Of a stretch of 37,636 nucleotides of DNA, positions 10,169 to 17,141 are shown in pieces. The stretch is from Lachnospiraceae bacterium. Lineage in GTDB: Bacteria > Bacillota > Clostridia > Lachnospirales > Lachnospiraceae. The translations under genes and the position numbers were made by a program. The stretch is taken from NCBI GenBank assembly GCA_011959925.1, contig BLMD01000272.1:1-37636 (forward strand), written 5' to 3'. Every line of letters begins with the position of its first letter. Position 1 is the stretch's first letter. The notes under the pieces are model-generated. The model was not told where the DNA came from, searched no databases, and saw nothing but the letters and a program-made list of their open reading frames with translations.

Positions 10169-11242
10169 ATGGAAAAGAAACAGCTTTTGGAACAGTTTTT
10201 GGTAGAGCAGGATGTGGTTTCTGTAGAGCCGTACGGCAGCGGACATATTAATCATACATATCTTGCCAAAATGTCAGAGGGCAGGAAATACATTCTGCAG
10301 GGGATCAATACGACGATATTTAAAAATACGGATGAGCTGATGGAAAATATTCTGCATGTGACGTCGTTTCTGCGGGAGGAGATCAGCCGCACAGGCGGAG
10401 ATCCCAAGAGAGGGACGCTTACCGTAGTCATGACGAAAGACGGATCTTCATACTATACGGATGAAGACGGCAGTAAGTGGCGCGTATATGAGTTTATTGA
10501 AGGCGCACAGACATTTGATGCGGTAGAAAGCAAGGAAGATTTTTACCAGAGCGCCGTAGCGTTCGGCAAATTTCAGGCGCAGCTTGCCAATTTCCCGGCG
10601 GAGACGCTGCATGAAACCATTCCGAATTTCCATAATACGGCGAAAAGATATCAGGATTTTGAAAAAGCAGTAGAAGCGGACGTAAAGGGCAGGGCTGCCG
10701 AAGTGCAGGAAGAAATTGCGTTTGTGCGGGCAAGGAGCAAGGAAGTATCCGAACTTCATGATATGCTGGCAAAAGGCGAGCTGCCGCTGCGGGTTACGCA
10801 TAACGATACGAAACTGAACAATATTATGATCGATTCCGATACGCATCAGGCGATTTGCGTGATCGATCTGGATACGGTAATGCCGGGACTTTCCGCGCAT
10901 GATTTCGGCGATGCGATCCGTTTTGGGGCGAATACGGCTGCAGAAGACGAGCCGGATGTATCAAAAGTATCGCTGTCCCTGGAATTATTTGAGATTTACG
11001 TCAAAGGATTTTTAGAAGGCTGCGGCGGAAGGCTGACGCCGAATGAAATCAAGGTACTGCCGATGGGAGCGAAAATGATGACGTTAGAATGCGGCATGCG
11101 TTTTCTGGCAGATTACCTGGAAGGCGACGTTTATTTTAAAATTTCAAGAGAGAAGCACAATCTTGACCGATGCAGAACGCAGTTTGCGCTGGTAGCGGAT
11201 ATGGAGAAGAAATGGCAGCAGATGTGTGAACTGTGCCGGTAA
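10169..11242 (+). CDS. NahK-like anomeric sugar kinase (APH-fold phosphotransferase)
   Basis: The 357-aa product is close in length to bifidobacterial N-acetylhexosamine 1-kinase. It has the aminoglycoside-phosphotransferase fold: a GSGHINHTY loop near residue 18, the Brenner motif HNDTKLNN with catalytic Asp213 (His211, Asn212), and the metal-binding IDLDTVMPG followed by HDFGD about 25 residues later. NahK-type enzymes phosphorylate a free hexose or N-acetylhexosamine at O1. The ATG at 10169 is chosen for the ribosome site AAGGAGAGGG (10153-10162); an in-frame ATG at 10142 lies inside the previous gene. Placement after a nucleotidyltransferase and secreted glycan-processing genes suggests salvage of a sugar released outside the cell. 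Whether the substrate is GlcNAc, GalNAc or something else cannot be read from the sequence. Confidence 0.8.
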   Translation: MEKKQLLEQFLVEQDVVSVEPYGSGHINHTYLAKMSEGRKYILQGINTTIFKNTDELMENILHVTSFLREEISRTGGDPKRGTLTVVMTKDGSSYYTDEDGSKWRVYEFIEGAQTFDAVESKEDFYQSAVAFGKFQAQLANFPAETLHETIPNFHNTAKRYQDFEKAVEADVKGRAAEVQEEIAFVRARSKEVSELHDMLAKGELPLRVTHNDTKLNNIMIDSDTHQAICVIDLDTVMPGLSAHDFGDAIRFGANTAAEDEPDVSKVSLSLELFEIYVKGFLEGCGGRLTPNEIKVLPMGAKMMTLECGMRFLADYLEGDVYFKISREKHNLDRCRTQFALVADMEKKWQQMCELCR

Positions 11243-11354
11243 GCGCCGCAGGTGATGAAAAGAGAAACGTGGGAACAGGACCGCATGCAGAAACGGTCTG
11301 ATCCTTCGCATAGGCGCTGAAAAAATTATATGTTTTAAAGGATAAGGTTTAAGA

Positions 11355-12080
11355 ATGAGACTGCTTTTTATACGGCACGGAGAGCCGGACTATGAAAAAG
11401 ATTCCCTGACTCCCAAAGGGTTTCGGGAAGCGGAGTATCTTGCAGAATATCTTGCAGGCGAAAAAATAGACTATTGTTATGTTTCACCTCTGGGAAGGGC
11501 AAAGGATACGGCGCTTCCCACCCTTCAAAAAAAGAGGATGCAGGCGGAAGAATGTGACTGGCTGCAGGAATTTCCCGCAAAAGTCATACGGCCTGACAAG
11601 GGATATAAAATCAACTGCTGGGATTTTCTGCCGCAGGACTGGACAAACGTCAGGGAATATTATGACAGGGACGCATGGGCTCAGACTGCTTTGATGAAGG
11701 AAGGCGGCGTGTGGGAAGAGTATGTGCATGTGACAAAATCGTTTGACGCGCTGTTAGAAAAGCATGGATATGTTCGGGACGGTAATTGTTACCGCGCAGA
11801 ACGGGCAAATCGAGATACGATTGCATTCTTCTGCCATTTTGCATTGGAGTGCGTGCTGCTGGGGCACTTGATCGGCGTTTCGCCGATGACGCTCTGGCAT
11901 GGGTTCTGCGCTGCGCCGTCCTCCGTTTCCACGGTGATGACAGAAGAGAGGAGAGAAGGGATTGCATCATTTCGTATCAGCCGATTCGGAGATGTTTCCC
12001 ATCTTTATATCAAAGGGGAAGCGCCGTCCTTTTTTGCAAGATATTGTGAAACTTTTGACAGTGATGAGCTGCATGACTAA
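11355..12080 (+). CDS. Histidine phosphatase family protein
   Basis: The 241-aa protein begins MRLLFIRHGEPD, with the phosphohistidine-forming His8 in the RHG motif of the phosphoglycerate-mutase/acid-phosphatase superfamily. SPLGRAKDTA (about residues 43-52) supplies the second conserved Arg. FFCHFALECVLLGHL (about 155-170) holds the second catalytic His. Such proteins hydrolyse phosphate esters of sugars, nucleotides or small metabolites; the substrate is not known. It follows the sugar kinase after a gap of about 110 nt and ends at a strong bidirectional terminator, so it may be the last gene of the carbohydrate block. The gap holds only weak pairing, AGCGCC near 11242 with GGCGCT near 11312, which I do not call a terminator. 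Confidence 0.85.
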   Translation: MRLLFIRHGEPDYEKDSLTPKGFREAEYLAEYLAGEKIDYCYVSPLGRAKDTALPTLQKKRMQAEECDWLQEFPAKVIRPDKGYKINCWDFLPQDWTNVREYYDRDAWAQTALMKEGGVWEEYVHVTKSFDALLEKHGYVRDGNCYRAERANRDTIAFFCHFALECVLLGHLIGVSPMTLWHGFCAAPSSVSTVMTEERREGIASFRISRFGDVSHLYIKGEAPSFFARYCETFDSDELHD

Positions 12081-12094
12081 GTGATAATAAAAAG

Positions 12095-12129
12095 AGCTGC
12101 AACCGTTTTCAGGCTGCAGCTTCTTTTTT
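12095..12129. terminator. Bidirectional intrinsic terminator between convergent genes
   Basis: AGCTGCA (12095-12101) pairs with TGCAGCT (12115-12121). On the + strand the stem is followed by TCTTTTTT. On the - strand it is followed by CTTTTTATTAT. It sits between the stop codons of the + histidine phosphatase and the - lipoprotein and serves both. Confidence 0.85.
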
Positions 12130-12136
12130 ATCGCTT

Positions 12137-12610
12137 TTATTCTGATTTTGTGTATCCGTTGCTTTTTAAGGATTCTTCACTGGCCTTTAAGGAAATTTTG
12201 CCGCTCCCATCGCCGCCTGCCATATCCAGCAGACCTTTGGATGTCAGTTCTTTTACGGCGTCTCCTGTGGTGTCAACATCTATATTGAATGTGATGGTGT
12301 TATCTTCGGCGGTCATTTTACAGCTTACGCCTTCGATTTCGTTATACTGTCCTGCTAATTCTTCGTAAACGGAATTGAGCTGTTCTTTTACGTCATCCTC
12401 AAAGGAAGAAATATCAAATTCGATCACTTCCGTAAGCTTTTCTACGGTATCGCCTTTTGCTGAAAAGGTCATAGTGTCTTTTGCTTTGAGTCCGTTTTCT
12501 TCCATTTCGCCCTGGTATGTAACGGTCTGTTCTTTGCCTCCACAGGCTGTCATTGTAAATATCATTCCCAGTGCCAATAAACCAATAATTACATGTTTCA
12601 TTCTTTTCAT
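12137..12610 (-). CDS. YehR/DUF1307-like lipoprotein
   Basis: The 157-aa product has an N-terminal lipoprotein signal: KRMKH, a hydrophobic core, then MTACGG, where Cys23 is the lipidation site. The mature part has alternating strands (VTYQGEMEENG, TMTFSAKGDTVEKLTEV) and conserved-looking EGVSCKMTAEDNTITF, matching the DUF1307/YehR lipoprotein family, whose function is unsettled. The start is set by GGAGGAG just upstream on the minus strand (12616-12626). It is monocistronic, with its own promoter (12662-12691) and a shared terminator at 12095-12129. Confidence 0.8.
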   Translation of the reverse strand: MKRMKHVIIGLLALGMIFTMTACGGKEQTVTYQGEMEENGLKAKDTMTFSAKGDTVEKLTEVIEFDISSFEDDVKEQLNSVYEELAGQYNEIEGVSCKMTAEDNTITFNIDVDTTGDAVKELTSKGLLDMAGGDGSGKISLKASEESLKSNGYTKSE

Positions 12611-12661
12611 ATCATCTTCTCCTCCTGTTTATATGATATTGTATTTTTTTATGCAATGTAA

Positions 12662-12691
12662 ATTTTACTCCCTGTTGTATAGGTTTGTCAA
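12662..12691 (-). promoter_or_regulatory. Promoter of the DUF1307 lipoprotein gene
   Basis: Read on the minus strand, TTGACA (12691-12686) is followed after 18 bp by TAAAAT (12667-12662). The predicted transcript starts about 45 nt before the ATG at 12610. Confidence 0.7.
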
Positions 12692-12835
12692 GTGCTCGTG
12701 TGGTTTTTGGACTTTAAAATACTCGATTGAATAAATTTCATTTATTTACAAATACTATCATCACAGGAAGTTAATTTCATAAAAGAGATTGCGCCGCGGC
12801 GAACGATAGAAAATGTAAATGGAGGAATATTTCAT

Positions 12836-12871
12836 ATGAAAGCAACAGGAATTGTGCGCAGAATAGACTAA
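12836..12871 (+). pseudogene. 11-codon stub of an AbrB/SpoVT-type transition-state regulator
   Basis: The reading frame encodes MKATGIVRRID and then a TAA stop. Those eleven residues match the invariant start of AbrB/SpoVT-like swapped-hairpin regulators, which normally continue DLGRVVIP. An intact ribosome site, GGAGG (12821-12825), sits at good spacing. I read this as the 5' end of a regulator gene whose body was lost by deletion or rearrangement directly after codon 11. Confidence 0.6.
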
Positions 12872-13103
12872 TGCGTTATAATAGGACAAGGTTAAGGAAG
12901 CCGCATAAATGCAGGGTTTTCGCTGATTTTGTCCAAACTAAAACACAGGGAATCCGGCGGCAGATGGACCAAATACATAAGAAAGGAAGGTTTGCTATAA
13001 GGATTCGCAAAGACTCTGTAAGTGAAAATTGCCACAGGGGGGCGGGCCATAGTTATTATCGCTCTGGATTTCTTTTTACAAATGAAATATAGATAGGCTG
13101 AAA
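12872..13103 (+). other. Rearranged non-coding stretch with short coding remnants
   Basis: No intact gene is visible. One frame from 12871 is open for 73 codons but has no family signal and an unnatural basic composition. Near 13021-13092 a different frame reads VKIATGGRAIVIIALDFF and ends in a stop, which looks like the C-terminus of a lost protein. Together with the AbrB stub just upstream, this is best explained as a scar of deleted genes. Confidence 0.35.
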
Positions 13104-13165
13104 ATTGGGAGAAATAGAATTTGATTGGGAGAAAATTTAGATAAGTTAAGAGCCAGATTGGGAGA
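13104..13165 (+). repeat. Three copies of ATTGGGAGA upstream of and inside a terminator hairpin
   Basis: ATTGGGAGA occurs at 13104-13112, 13124-13132 and 13157-13165. The third copy overlaps the left stem and loop of the terminator at 13151-13187. It may be protein-binding boxes or part of a short RNA; no ORF explains it. Confidence 0.4.
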
Positions 13166-13187
13166 TTCAATTCCGTCTGGCTTTTTT
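13151..13187 (+). terminator. Intrinsic terminator upstream of the 35-codon peptide gene
   Basis: AGCCAGA (13151-13157) pairs with TCTGGCT (13176-13182), and TTTTT completes a run of six T. No intact gene lies immediately upstream, so it ends either a remnant transcript or an unannotated small RNA that carries the ATTGGGAGA repeats. Confidence 0.65.
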
Positions 13188-13254
13188 GCTTATATATAAT
13201 TAGGCATGGAATAAATGCCAATAATTTATGAAAGATAGAATTGGAGGAAAATGT

Positions 13255-13362
13255 ATGAAACAGGCCTCTTATTGCGGTTACAGCAACACGGTAAGCCCCG
13301 GTATGTGGTCTGGAGGCATTGTAGGGCATGCCTGCGCAGGAGGATATTGTAAGTATTCTTAA
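13255..13362 (+). CDS. Candidate small Cys/Gly/Ser/Tyr-rich peptide (35 aa)
   Basis: The frame encodes 35 residues rich in Gly (7), Ser (6) and Tyr (4), with Cys at 7, 27 and 32, one Trp, and a tail CAGGYCKYS. The ribosome site GGAGG (13243-13247) is 7 bp before the ATG. TATAAT at 13195-13200, after an independent terminator, could be its -10 element, but the -35 is poor. There is no obvious leader with a double-Gly cleavage site. The composition resembles bacteriocin or modified-peptide precursors. No maturase, dedicated transporter or AgrB-type protease is adjacent; an AgrC/LytTR pair lies 1.6 kb downstream. I do not recognise the family. The 3' third overlaps another short frame, so part of this may be a relic of a rearrangement. 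Confidence 0.45.
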   Translation: MKQASYCGYSNTVSPGMWSGGIVGHACAGGYCKYS

Positions 13363-13622
13363 TAAAATACGTATTTTTGGTGCAAATACGCAGAAAAAGG
13401 CTTCCGACCATGACCTGCTGAACCGCATTGTCACATGGTCTGGCAGGAGGCTGAGAGGGGATAGACGCAATGATTTTAATGTCCCAGGGCTACACCAGCA
13501 GTGAGATCGGGGAGCACATGGACGCTTCTGCAAAGCTTGTGTGCGCATGGGCTTCAATGGTGAGGAAGTTCCTGAAAGCATGTCCGGAAGAGGAATTTAT
13601 TGACACAAGGGGAAACAAGTGA
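13328..13622 (+). pseudogene. Remnant of an unidentified helix-rich protein in two frames
   Basis: Two short overlapping frames look like pieces of real protein. The first (13328-13504, 58 aa) contains EDIVSILNKIRIFGANTQKK. The second (13470-13622, 50 aa) contains SQGYTSSEIGEHMDASAK, which resembles the helix-turn-helix of a DNA-binding or mobile-element protein. They overlap in different frames, as expected for a frameshifted relic. I cannot name the family. The second piece has GAGGGG shortly upstream and could be a small gene in its own right. Confidence 0.35.
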
Positions 13623-13655
13623 TATATTTGTCGTATAAAGAGATAAATATATCAC
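13619..13655 (+). promoter_or_regulatory. Perfect 11-bp palindromic arms upstream of the DUF3796-XRE pair
   Basis: GTGATATATTT (13619-13629) and AAATATATCAC (13645-13655) are perfect inverted repeats across 15 bp, ending 18 bp before the ATG at 13674. The AT-rich centre includes TATAAA and TAAATA, which could be -10 elements. Its place suggests an operator for the XRE repressor encoded in the same operon (inference). Confidence 0.5.
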
Positions 13656-13673
13656 AATAATGGGAGAATTAAG

Positions 13674-14342
13674 ATGAAAACAAATAAAAAGAAAATTTGG
13701 ATTGGCTGTGGGATACTTTGTGTGTTGAGTGTGCTTCTTTCGTCATGGTACGCGGTGGCTTATAATGATTCCCGTCTGGTAGTTCCGATGGATTTTAAGG
13801 ATTCTGTATTTGACATAAAGGATTTGCCGATGATTGTTTCGCTTTCTCTTGTTTGTGTTTATCTTGTTGCACTGTTTGTCACGCTTTTTATCCATGCAGG
13901 AAAAAAGCAGAGACAAGCAGTAGAAACAGGTGTCACCCGTAAAATAAATCCAAAGCTGGGGTGTTTGGGAATATTGGGATTTTTGGGGTTTGCCGGTTTC
14001 TGGACATATCCTGTGGATGGTACAGTTTTTCCGTTTGCGTTTTTCCTGTTCTTCGGTTTTTTTGGTTTTTACTATGAAGGAAAGATGTCAGGAACATTTA
14101 TGGATGAGCGTTTCCGTGAGAACATTGCCCGTGCTAAGGTGAAAGCGTATAGGATTACTTTTGGAGTTATGTTTGCAGCACTGATCATTCTTTGTCAGGG
14201 GAAACTTTTTGGAAACCTTGAGTATACCCTGATTGCTGCAATTATTATTCTTTCACTTGCATTGGGGCTGGGGATTTTCTTCTCTGAATATTTGCTGTTC
14301 CGGTATGACCATGACGACCAGGCAGAGGAAGGCGAGGAATAG
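13674..14342 (+). CDS. DUF3796-type integral membrane protein
   Basis: The 222-aa protein has a first membrane span at about residues 8-29, a short outside loop (YNDSRLVVPMDF), then spans at about 49-70, 95-115, 120-135 and two near the C-terminus (about 164-200). It ends in an acidic tail, DHDDQAEEGEE. The pattern and the immediately following XRE gene match the DUF3796 membrane-protein/XRE pairs common in Clostridia. Its biochemical role is unknown; a membrane partner of the regulator is inferred from the pairing. GGGAGA (13662-13667) gives the start. Only 3 nt separate it from the XRE gene, so they are cotranscribed. Confidence 0.7.
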   Translation: MKTNKKKIWIGCGILCVLSVLLSSWYAVAYNDSRLVVPMDFKDSVFDIKDLPMIVSLSLVCVYLVALFVTLFIHAGKKQRQAVETGVTRKINPKLGCLGILGFLGFAGFWTYPVDGTVFPFAFFLFFGFFGFYYEGKMSGTFMDERFRENIARAKVKAYRITFGVMFAALIILCQGKLFGNLEYTLIAAIIILSLALGLGIFFSEYLLFRYDHDDQAEEGEE

Positions 14343-14345
14343 GAT

Positions 14346-14546
14346 ATGGCAGAATTTGAATGCAGATTAAAAAAGTACCGGCAAATGAAAGATCTGACAC
14401 AGGAGCAGTTGGCAGAAAAAGTAGGCGTGCGACGGGAAACAATTATGCGTCTGGAAAAAGCGCAATATAATCCGTCATTAAAGCTGGCAATTAATATTTC
14501 CAGGGCTGTAGAAGCCCCGATTGAAGAGATTTTTGTTTTTAAATGA
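14346..14546 (+). CDS. XRE-family transcriptional regulator (compact)
   Basis: The 66-aa protein is a single helix-turn-helix: LTQEQLAEKVGVRRETIMRL is the recognition core, followed by NPSLKLAINISRAVEAPIEEIF, as in YgzD-type regulators. It likely binds DNA as a dimer and represses its own operon; the palindrome at 13619-13655 is the obvious candidate site. It is translationally close to the DUF3796 gene upstream. Nothing after its stop up to 14594 looks coding. Confidence 0.85.
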   Translation: MAEFECRLKKYRQMKDLTQEQLAEKVGVRRETIMRLEKAQYNPSLKLAINISRAVEAPIEEIFVFK

Positions 14547-14594
14547 TAGAATCCACGCTTTGCGAAAATTCTATTGTCTTGAATAATAGAACTC

Positions 14595-14726
14595 ATGATG
14601 GGCGGGCTGGATACGCCTACGTCCGGCAGCGTCACTGTCCGTGGGGATGAGCTGGCGCAGAAGTTAGGATGCCATGAGGTTGATGCAGCAACCATCAACC
14701 TCACGCCGGGACTACTCCGGAAGTAA
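14595..14726 (+). pseudogene. Chimeric scar containing an ABC-ATPase fragment
   Basis: The 43-codon frame begins MMGGLDTPTSGSVTVRGDEL, which matches the piece just after Walker A in MacB/LolD-type ABC ATPases (compare the segments LAGLDKPSEGKVYIEG and VGALDNPTSGKVLIDG elsewhere in this window). After the codons for AQ it switches to KLGCHEVDAATINLTPGLLRK, which is unlike any ABC ATPase. Two gene fragments have thus been joined. There is no convincing ribosome site, so it is a rearrangement scar and not a working gene. Confidence 0.55.
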
Positions 14727-14816
14727 CAGGGCAGAGAGAAACTAAAAAACAGACACAGACCGCCGACTGGAAATAAGGATCGGAAGAGGCGTGGATTTCG
14801 ACTTACAAAATTTGTA

Positions 14817-14836
14817 TGTGATCTGATGTGATCTGA
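14817..14836 (+). repeat. Perfect tandem duplication of TGTGATCTGA
   Basis: TGTGATCTGA occurs twice with no spacer (14817-14826, 14827-14836), one helical turn apart, 57 bp upstream of the -35 box of the LytTR regulator promoter. It may be a binding site for the encoded regulator, since LytTR proteins bind direct repeats, or a chance duplication. Confidence 0.4.
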
Positions 14837-14892
14837 TAGAAATTTTTACACAGCATTTCGCGGCAGCAGATAAACATTTCACAGCAATTAAA

Positions 14893-14921
14893 TTGTTTTG
14901 GCATTTCGGACTGGCTATAAT
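14893..14921 (+). promoter_or_regulatory. Promoter of the LytTR/AgrC-like two-component operon
   Basis: TTGTTT (14893-14898), 17 bp and TATAAT (14916-14921) form a good promoter. The leader (about 14928-14991) contains a 9-bp hairpin with one G-U pair, CAACGGCAA (14939-14947) with TTGCTGTTG (14959-14967), located 9 nt before the ribosome site GGAGGAGGT (14977-14985). Confidence 0.7.
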
Positions 14922-14991
14922 AAAATGTCAGTCTGTGGCAACGGCAATAGTTTTTCTTTTGCTGTTGACGAATAATGGAGGAGGTGGCGCA

Positions 14992-15696
14992 TTGATCCGT
15001 ATTGCAATCTGTGATGATGAAAAACACATGTCCGATCATATAAGGGCAATGGCCTCCGATTTTTTCCGTAAAAAGAACAGGGAGATCCAGCTTGGGACAT
15101 TTACCAGCGGTGAGGAACTGCTAAATTATGACGGGCAGATTGACATTCTGTTTCTGGATATCCAGATGAAGGGTATGGACGGCATGGAAACGGCAAGGAA
15201 GCTTCGAGCTGATAAGTTCCGGGGGTTTCTGATTTTCATTACGGTGCTGAAAGAGATGGTATTTCAGTCTTTCGAGGTACAGGCCTACGATTATCTGGTC
15301 AAGCCGGTGGAGGAAAAACAATTTGAGAAAACCATGGAACGCCTCTTTGCTTCTATGCAAAATGCCGTCGAGGACAGCCTGCTGGTGCAAAAGGGATATG
15401 AGGGACGCATCATTCGGGAGGATGAGATTATTTTCTGCGAGATCATAGACCGGAAAATATATCTGAATCTGACATCAGGAGAGGTTGTTGATTATTATGA
15501 GCGGATCGAAAATCTGGAATCAAAGCTGGACAGTCATTTTTTCCGGTGCCACAGGAGCTATCTTATCAACCTGAAGCACTTAAAAGGATATAAAAACGGG
15601 ACTGCATATATGGATAACGGCAAAGAAGTTCCCGTATCGCGGCTGCGGAGTAAGGAGTTTTCCGGTGTTGTTCTGCGGTATATGAAAAACATATAA
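14992..15696 (+). CDS. LytTR-type response regulator (AgrA/VirR-like)
   Basis: The 234-aa product starts at TTG 14992, which has GGAGGAGGT at ideal spacing; the frame is open further upstream but lies across the promoter. Residues 1-120 are a receiver domain: CDDEKH acidic pocket, phospho-acceptor Asp56 in ILFLDIQMKG, and the Lys of YLVKPVEE. Residues about 135-232 are a LytTR DNA-binding domain with the typical FFRCHRSYLINLKHLKGY. LytTR regulators bind direct repeats and often control peptide signals, bacteriocins or virulence. It is cotranscribed with the AgrC-like kinase downstream. Local targets are unknown, but the following genes, with their own ribosome sites, are candidates. Confidence 0.9.
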   Translation: MIRIAICDDEKHMSDHIRAMASDFFRKKNREIQLGTFTSGEELLNYDGQIDILFLDIQMKGMDGMETARKLRADKFRGFLIFITVLKEMVFQSFEVQAYDYLVKPVEEKQFEKTMERLFASMQNAVEDSLLVQKGYEGRIIREDEIIFCEIIDRKIYLNLTSGEVVDYYERIENLESKLDSHFFRCHRSYLINLKHLKGYKNGTAYMDNGKEVPVSRLRSKEFSGVVLRYMKNI

Positions 15697-15717
15697 GAAC
15701 TTTGCGGTTATCCGGCA

Positions 15718-15742
15718 GGTCTGCGCATTTACTGCGCAGACC
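15718..15742 (+). other. Perfect 10-bp intercistronic hairpin between regulator and kinase genes
   Basis: GGTCTGCGCA (15718-15727) pairs perfectly with TGCGCAGACC (15733-15742) around loop TTTAC. No T-tract follows, so it is more likely an mRNA-processing or differential-expression hairpin than a terminator. Confidence 0.55.
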
Positions 15743-15785
15743 GTAAGAAAGTGATTCAGGGCTTTTACATATGGGGGCAGGTAAC

Positions 15786-17141
15786 ATGGCTGAGTATTTA
15801 GATTTTTTTAATGTATATATTATGGGCGTGCTGGAAACGTCTTTCCAGATTTATTTTCTGGCAAAAATTTTGAAAAAGAAAATGCGGCCTCCTTTTTATT
15901 TCCTGTTTGTAGTAGGCGCAGTGATTGTGGGCGAGTTTATTCCAGGCGGCACGATTGTTGGTTTTGTGGTGTTTGTCTTAGTGATTTCGATAGGTGGGGC
16001 TTTTGCCTGCCATGCGCATTTTAAGGCTTCCCTTCTGTATGCGACTCTGACAACGGAAATCCTGTTGCTCTGCAGCGGAATCGTGAGCTCACTGATGAGC
16101 CTTCCATACCCATGGCTGCCTGCTTTTTTCCATGAGCCAGGCAATATTGCGGGCATGCTGATCTGCGAGGCGGCATCCTTTATGCTGAGTGGGTTTTGCT
16201 ATTATATCGTATACCGCTATTTTTCCATGGATGCCCTGTGTGCTGCGGATGCTCCTGATACCGCAATGGGAATGCAGCAGATGTTTCTGATTTTTGTTCC
16301 GATCCTGATGATATTTATTATGAGTAACTATATCAATGCGATTGAATATGACTTCCAGTTTGAGATCCTGACGGACAAAGGGCCTGCGGAACACTTTTTC
16401 AGCCATGGGCAGATGCTGGCCATGTATTTTCTGGGACTTGCCAGCCTGTTCTGCATCCTGTTTTCCTATAAGAAACTGCAGCAGAGTTTTCGTTTGGGCA
16501 CTGAAATTTCACTTCTGGAGCAGCAGGAACATTCCCTGAACCAGTATGTGGAGGAAGCGAAAACCCGTTACGATGAAACAAAGTCTTTCCGCCATGATAT
16601 CAGAAACCACATCGCAGTGGTAAAAAAGCTTCTGCAGAATGGGAAACTGGAGGAAGCCGTAACCTATATGGAGGATCTGGACGATATGGCGGAAAAAATG
16701 TCCTTCCCCTGCAGCACTAACAACCCGGTTGTGGATATTCTGGTGGGGAACAAACTGGGGATTGCAAAAAGCATGGGGATAGGTGTGGACTGTTCCCTCC
16801 TTCTGCCATACCCCTGTGGCATCAGAGATATTGATATCTGTATTGTCCTGTCAAATGCACTGGATAATGCAATCCATGCAGTAAAAAATCTGGGCGCCGG
16901 CATAGAAAAATATATCCGTGTGTCCGGGCGGATCCAGGGGGATTTCCTTATGATGGAAATTCAGAACAGCTTCCACGGGAAAGGAGCGTTCAAAAAAGGG
17001 ACAGGTCTGTCGAATGTAAAAAAAGTGGCTGAAAAATATGGCGGCGCCATGAGTATAGAGACACAGGAGAATGTATTTGTCCTCCATGTGCTGCTGATCA
17101 TTCCACAGCATCTAGAAAGCAGCCCACAGCAAATGGATTAA
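15786..17141 (+). CDS. AgrC-like sensor histidine kinase (GHKL, HPK10-type)
   Basis: The protein is about 451 aa from ATG 15786; an in-frame ATG at 15771 is possible and neither has a perfect ribosome site. The first 230 residues form about six membrane spans without a large outside domain, as in peptide-sensing AgrC/ComD-type kinases. A coiled coil (LEQQEHSLNQYVEEAK) leads to KSFRHDIRNH, with phospho-acceptor His270. A GHKL ATPase follows, with N-box LSNALDNAIHAV and a G-rich KGTGLSNVKKV. With its LytTR regulator it forms a complete two-component system. Such kinases usually sense secreted peptides; no agrB/agrD pair is present here, but a 35-codon peptide ORF lies upstream at 13255. Confidence 0.9.
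   Translation: MAEYLDFFNVYIMGVLETSFQIYFLAKILKKKMRPPFYFLFVVGAVIVGEFIPGGTIVGFVVFVLVISIGGAFACHAHFKASLLYATLTTEILLLCSGIVSSLMSLPYPWLPAFFHEPGNIAGMLICEAASFMLSGFCYYIVYRYFSMDALCAADAPDTAMGMQQMFLIFVPILMIFIMSNYINAIEYDFQFEILTDKGPAEHFFSHGQMLAMYFLGLASLFCILFSYKKLQQSFRLGTEISLLEQQEHSLNQYVEEAKTRYDETKSFRHDIRNHIAVVKKLLQNGKLEEAVTYMEDLDDMAEKMSFPCSTNNPVVDILVGNKLGIAKSMGIGVDCSLLLPYPCGIRDIDICIVLSNALDNAIHAVKNLGAGIEKYIRVSGRIQGDFLMMEIQNSFHGKGAFKKGTGLSNVKKVAEKYGGAMSIETQENVFVLHVLLIIPQHLESSPQQMD

Noticed and set aside
11242-11354. Terminator after the sugar kinase
   Set aside because: Only a 6-bp distant pairing and a short GACCG/CGGTC stem without a T-run can be drawn.
12871-13092. 73-aa gene after the AbrB stub
   Set aside because: No ribosome site, no family pattern and a composition typical of out-of-frame sequence.
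13255-13362. Calling the 35-residue peptide an AgrD autoinducer
   Set aside because: No AgrB-type processing protease, no amphipathic leader and no acidic C-terminal tail; only the nearby AgrC-like kinase would support it.
14893-14991. Longer version of the LytTR regulator with a hydrophobic N-terminus
   Set aside because: These codons overlap the -35/-10 promoter and leader hairpin; TTG 14992 has an ideal ribosome site and begins the receiver domain exactly.
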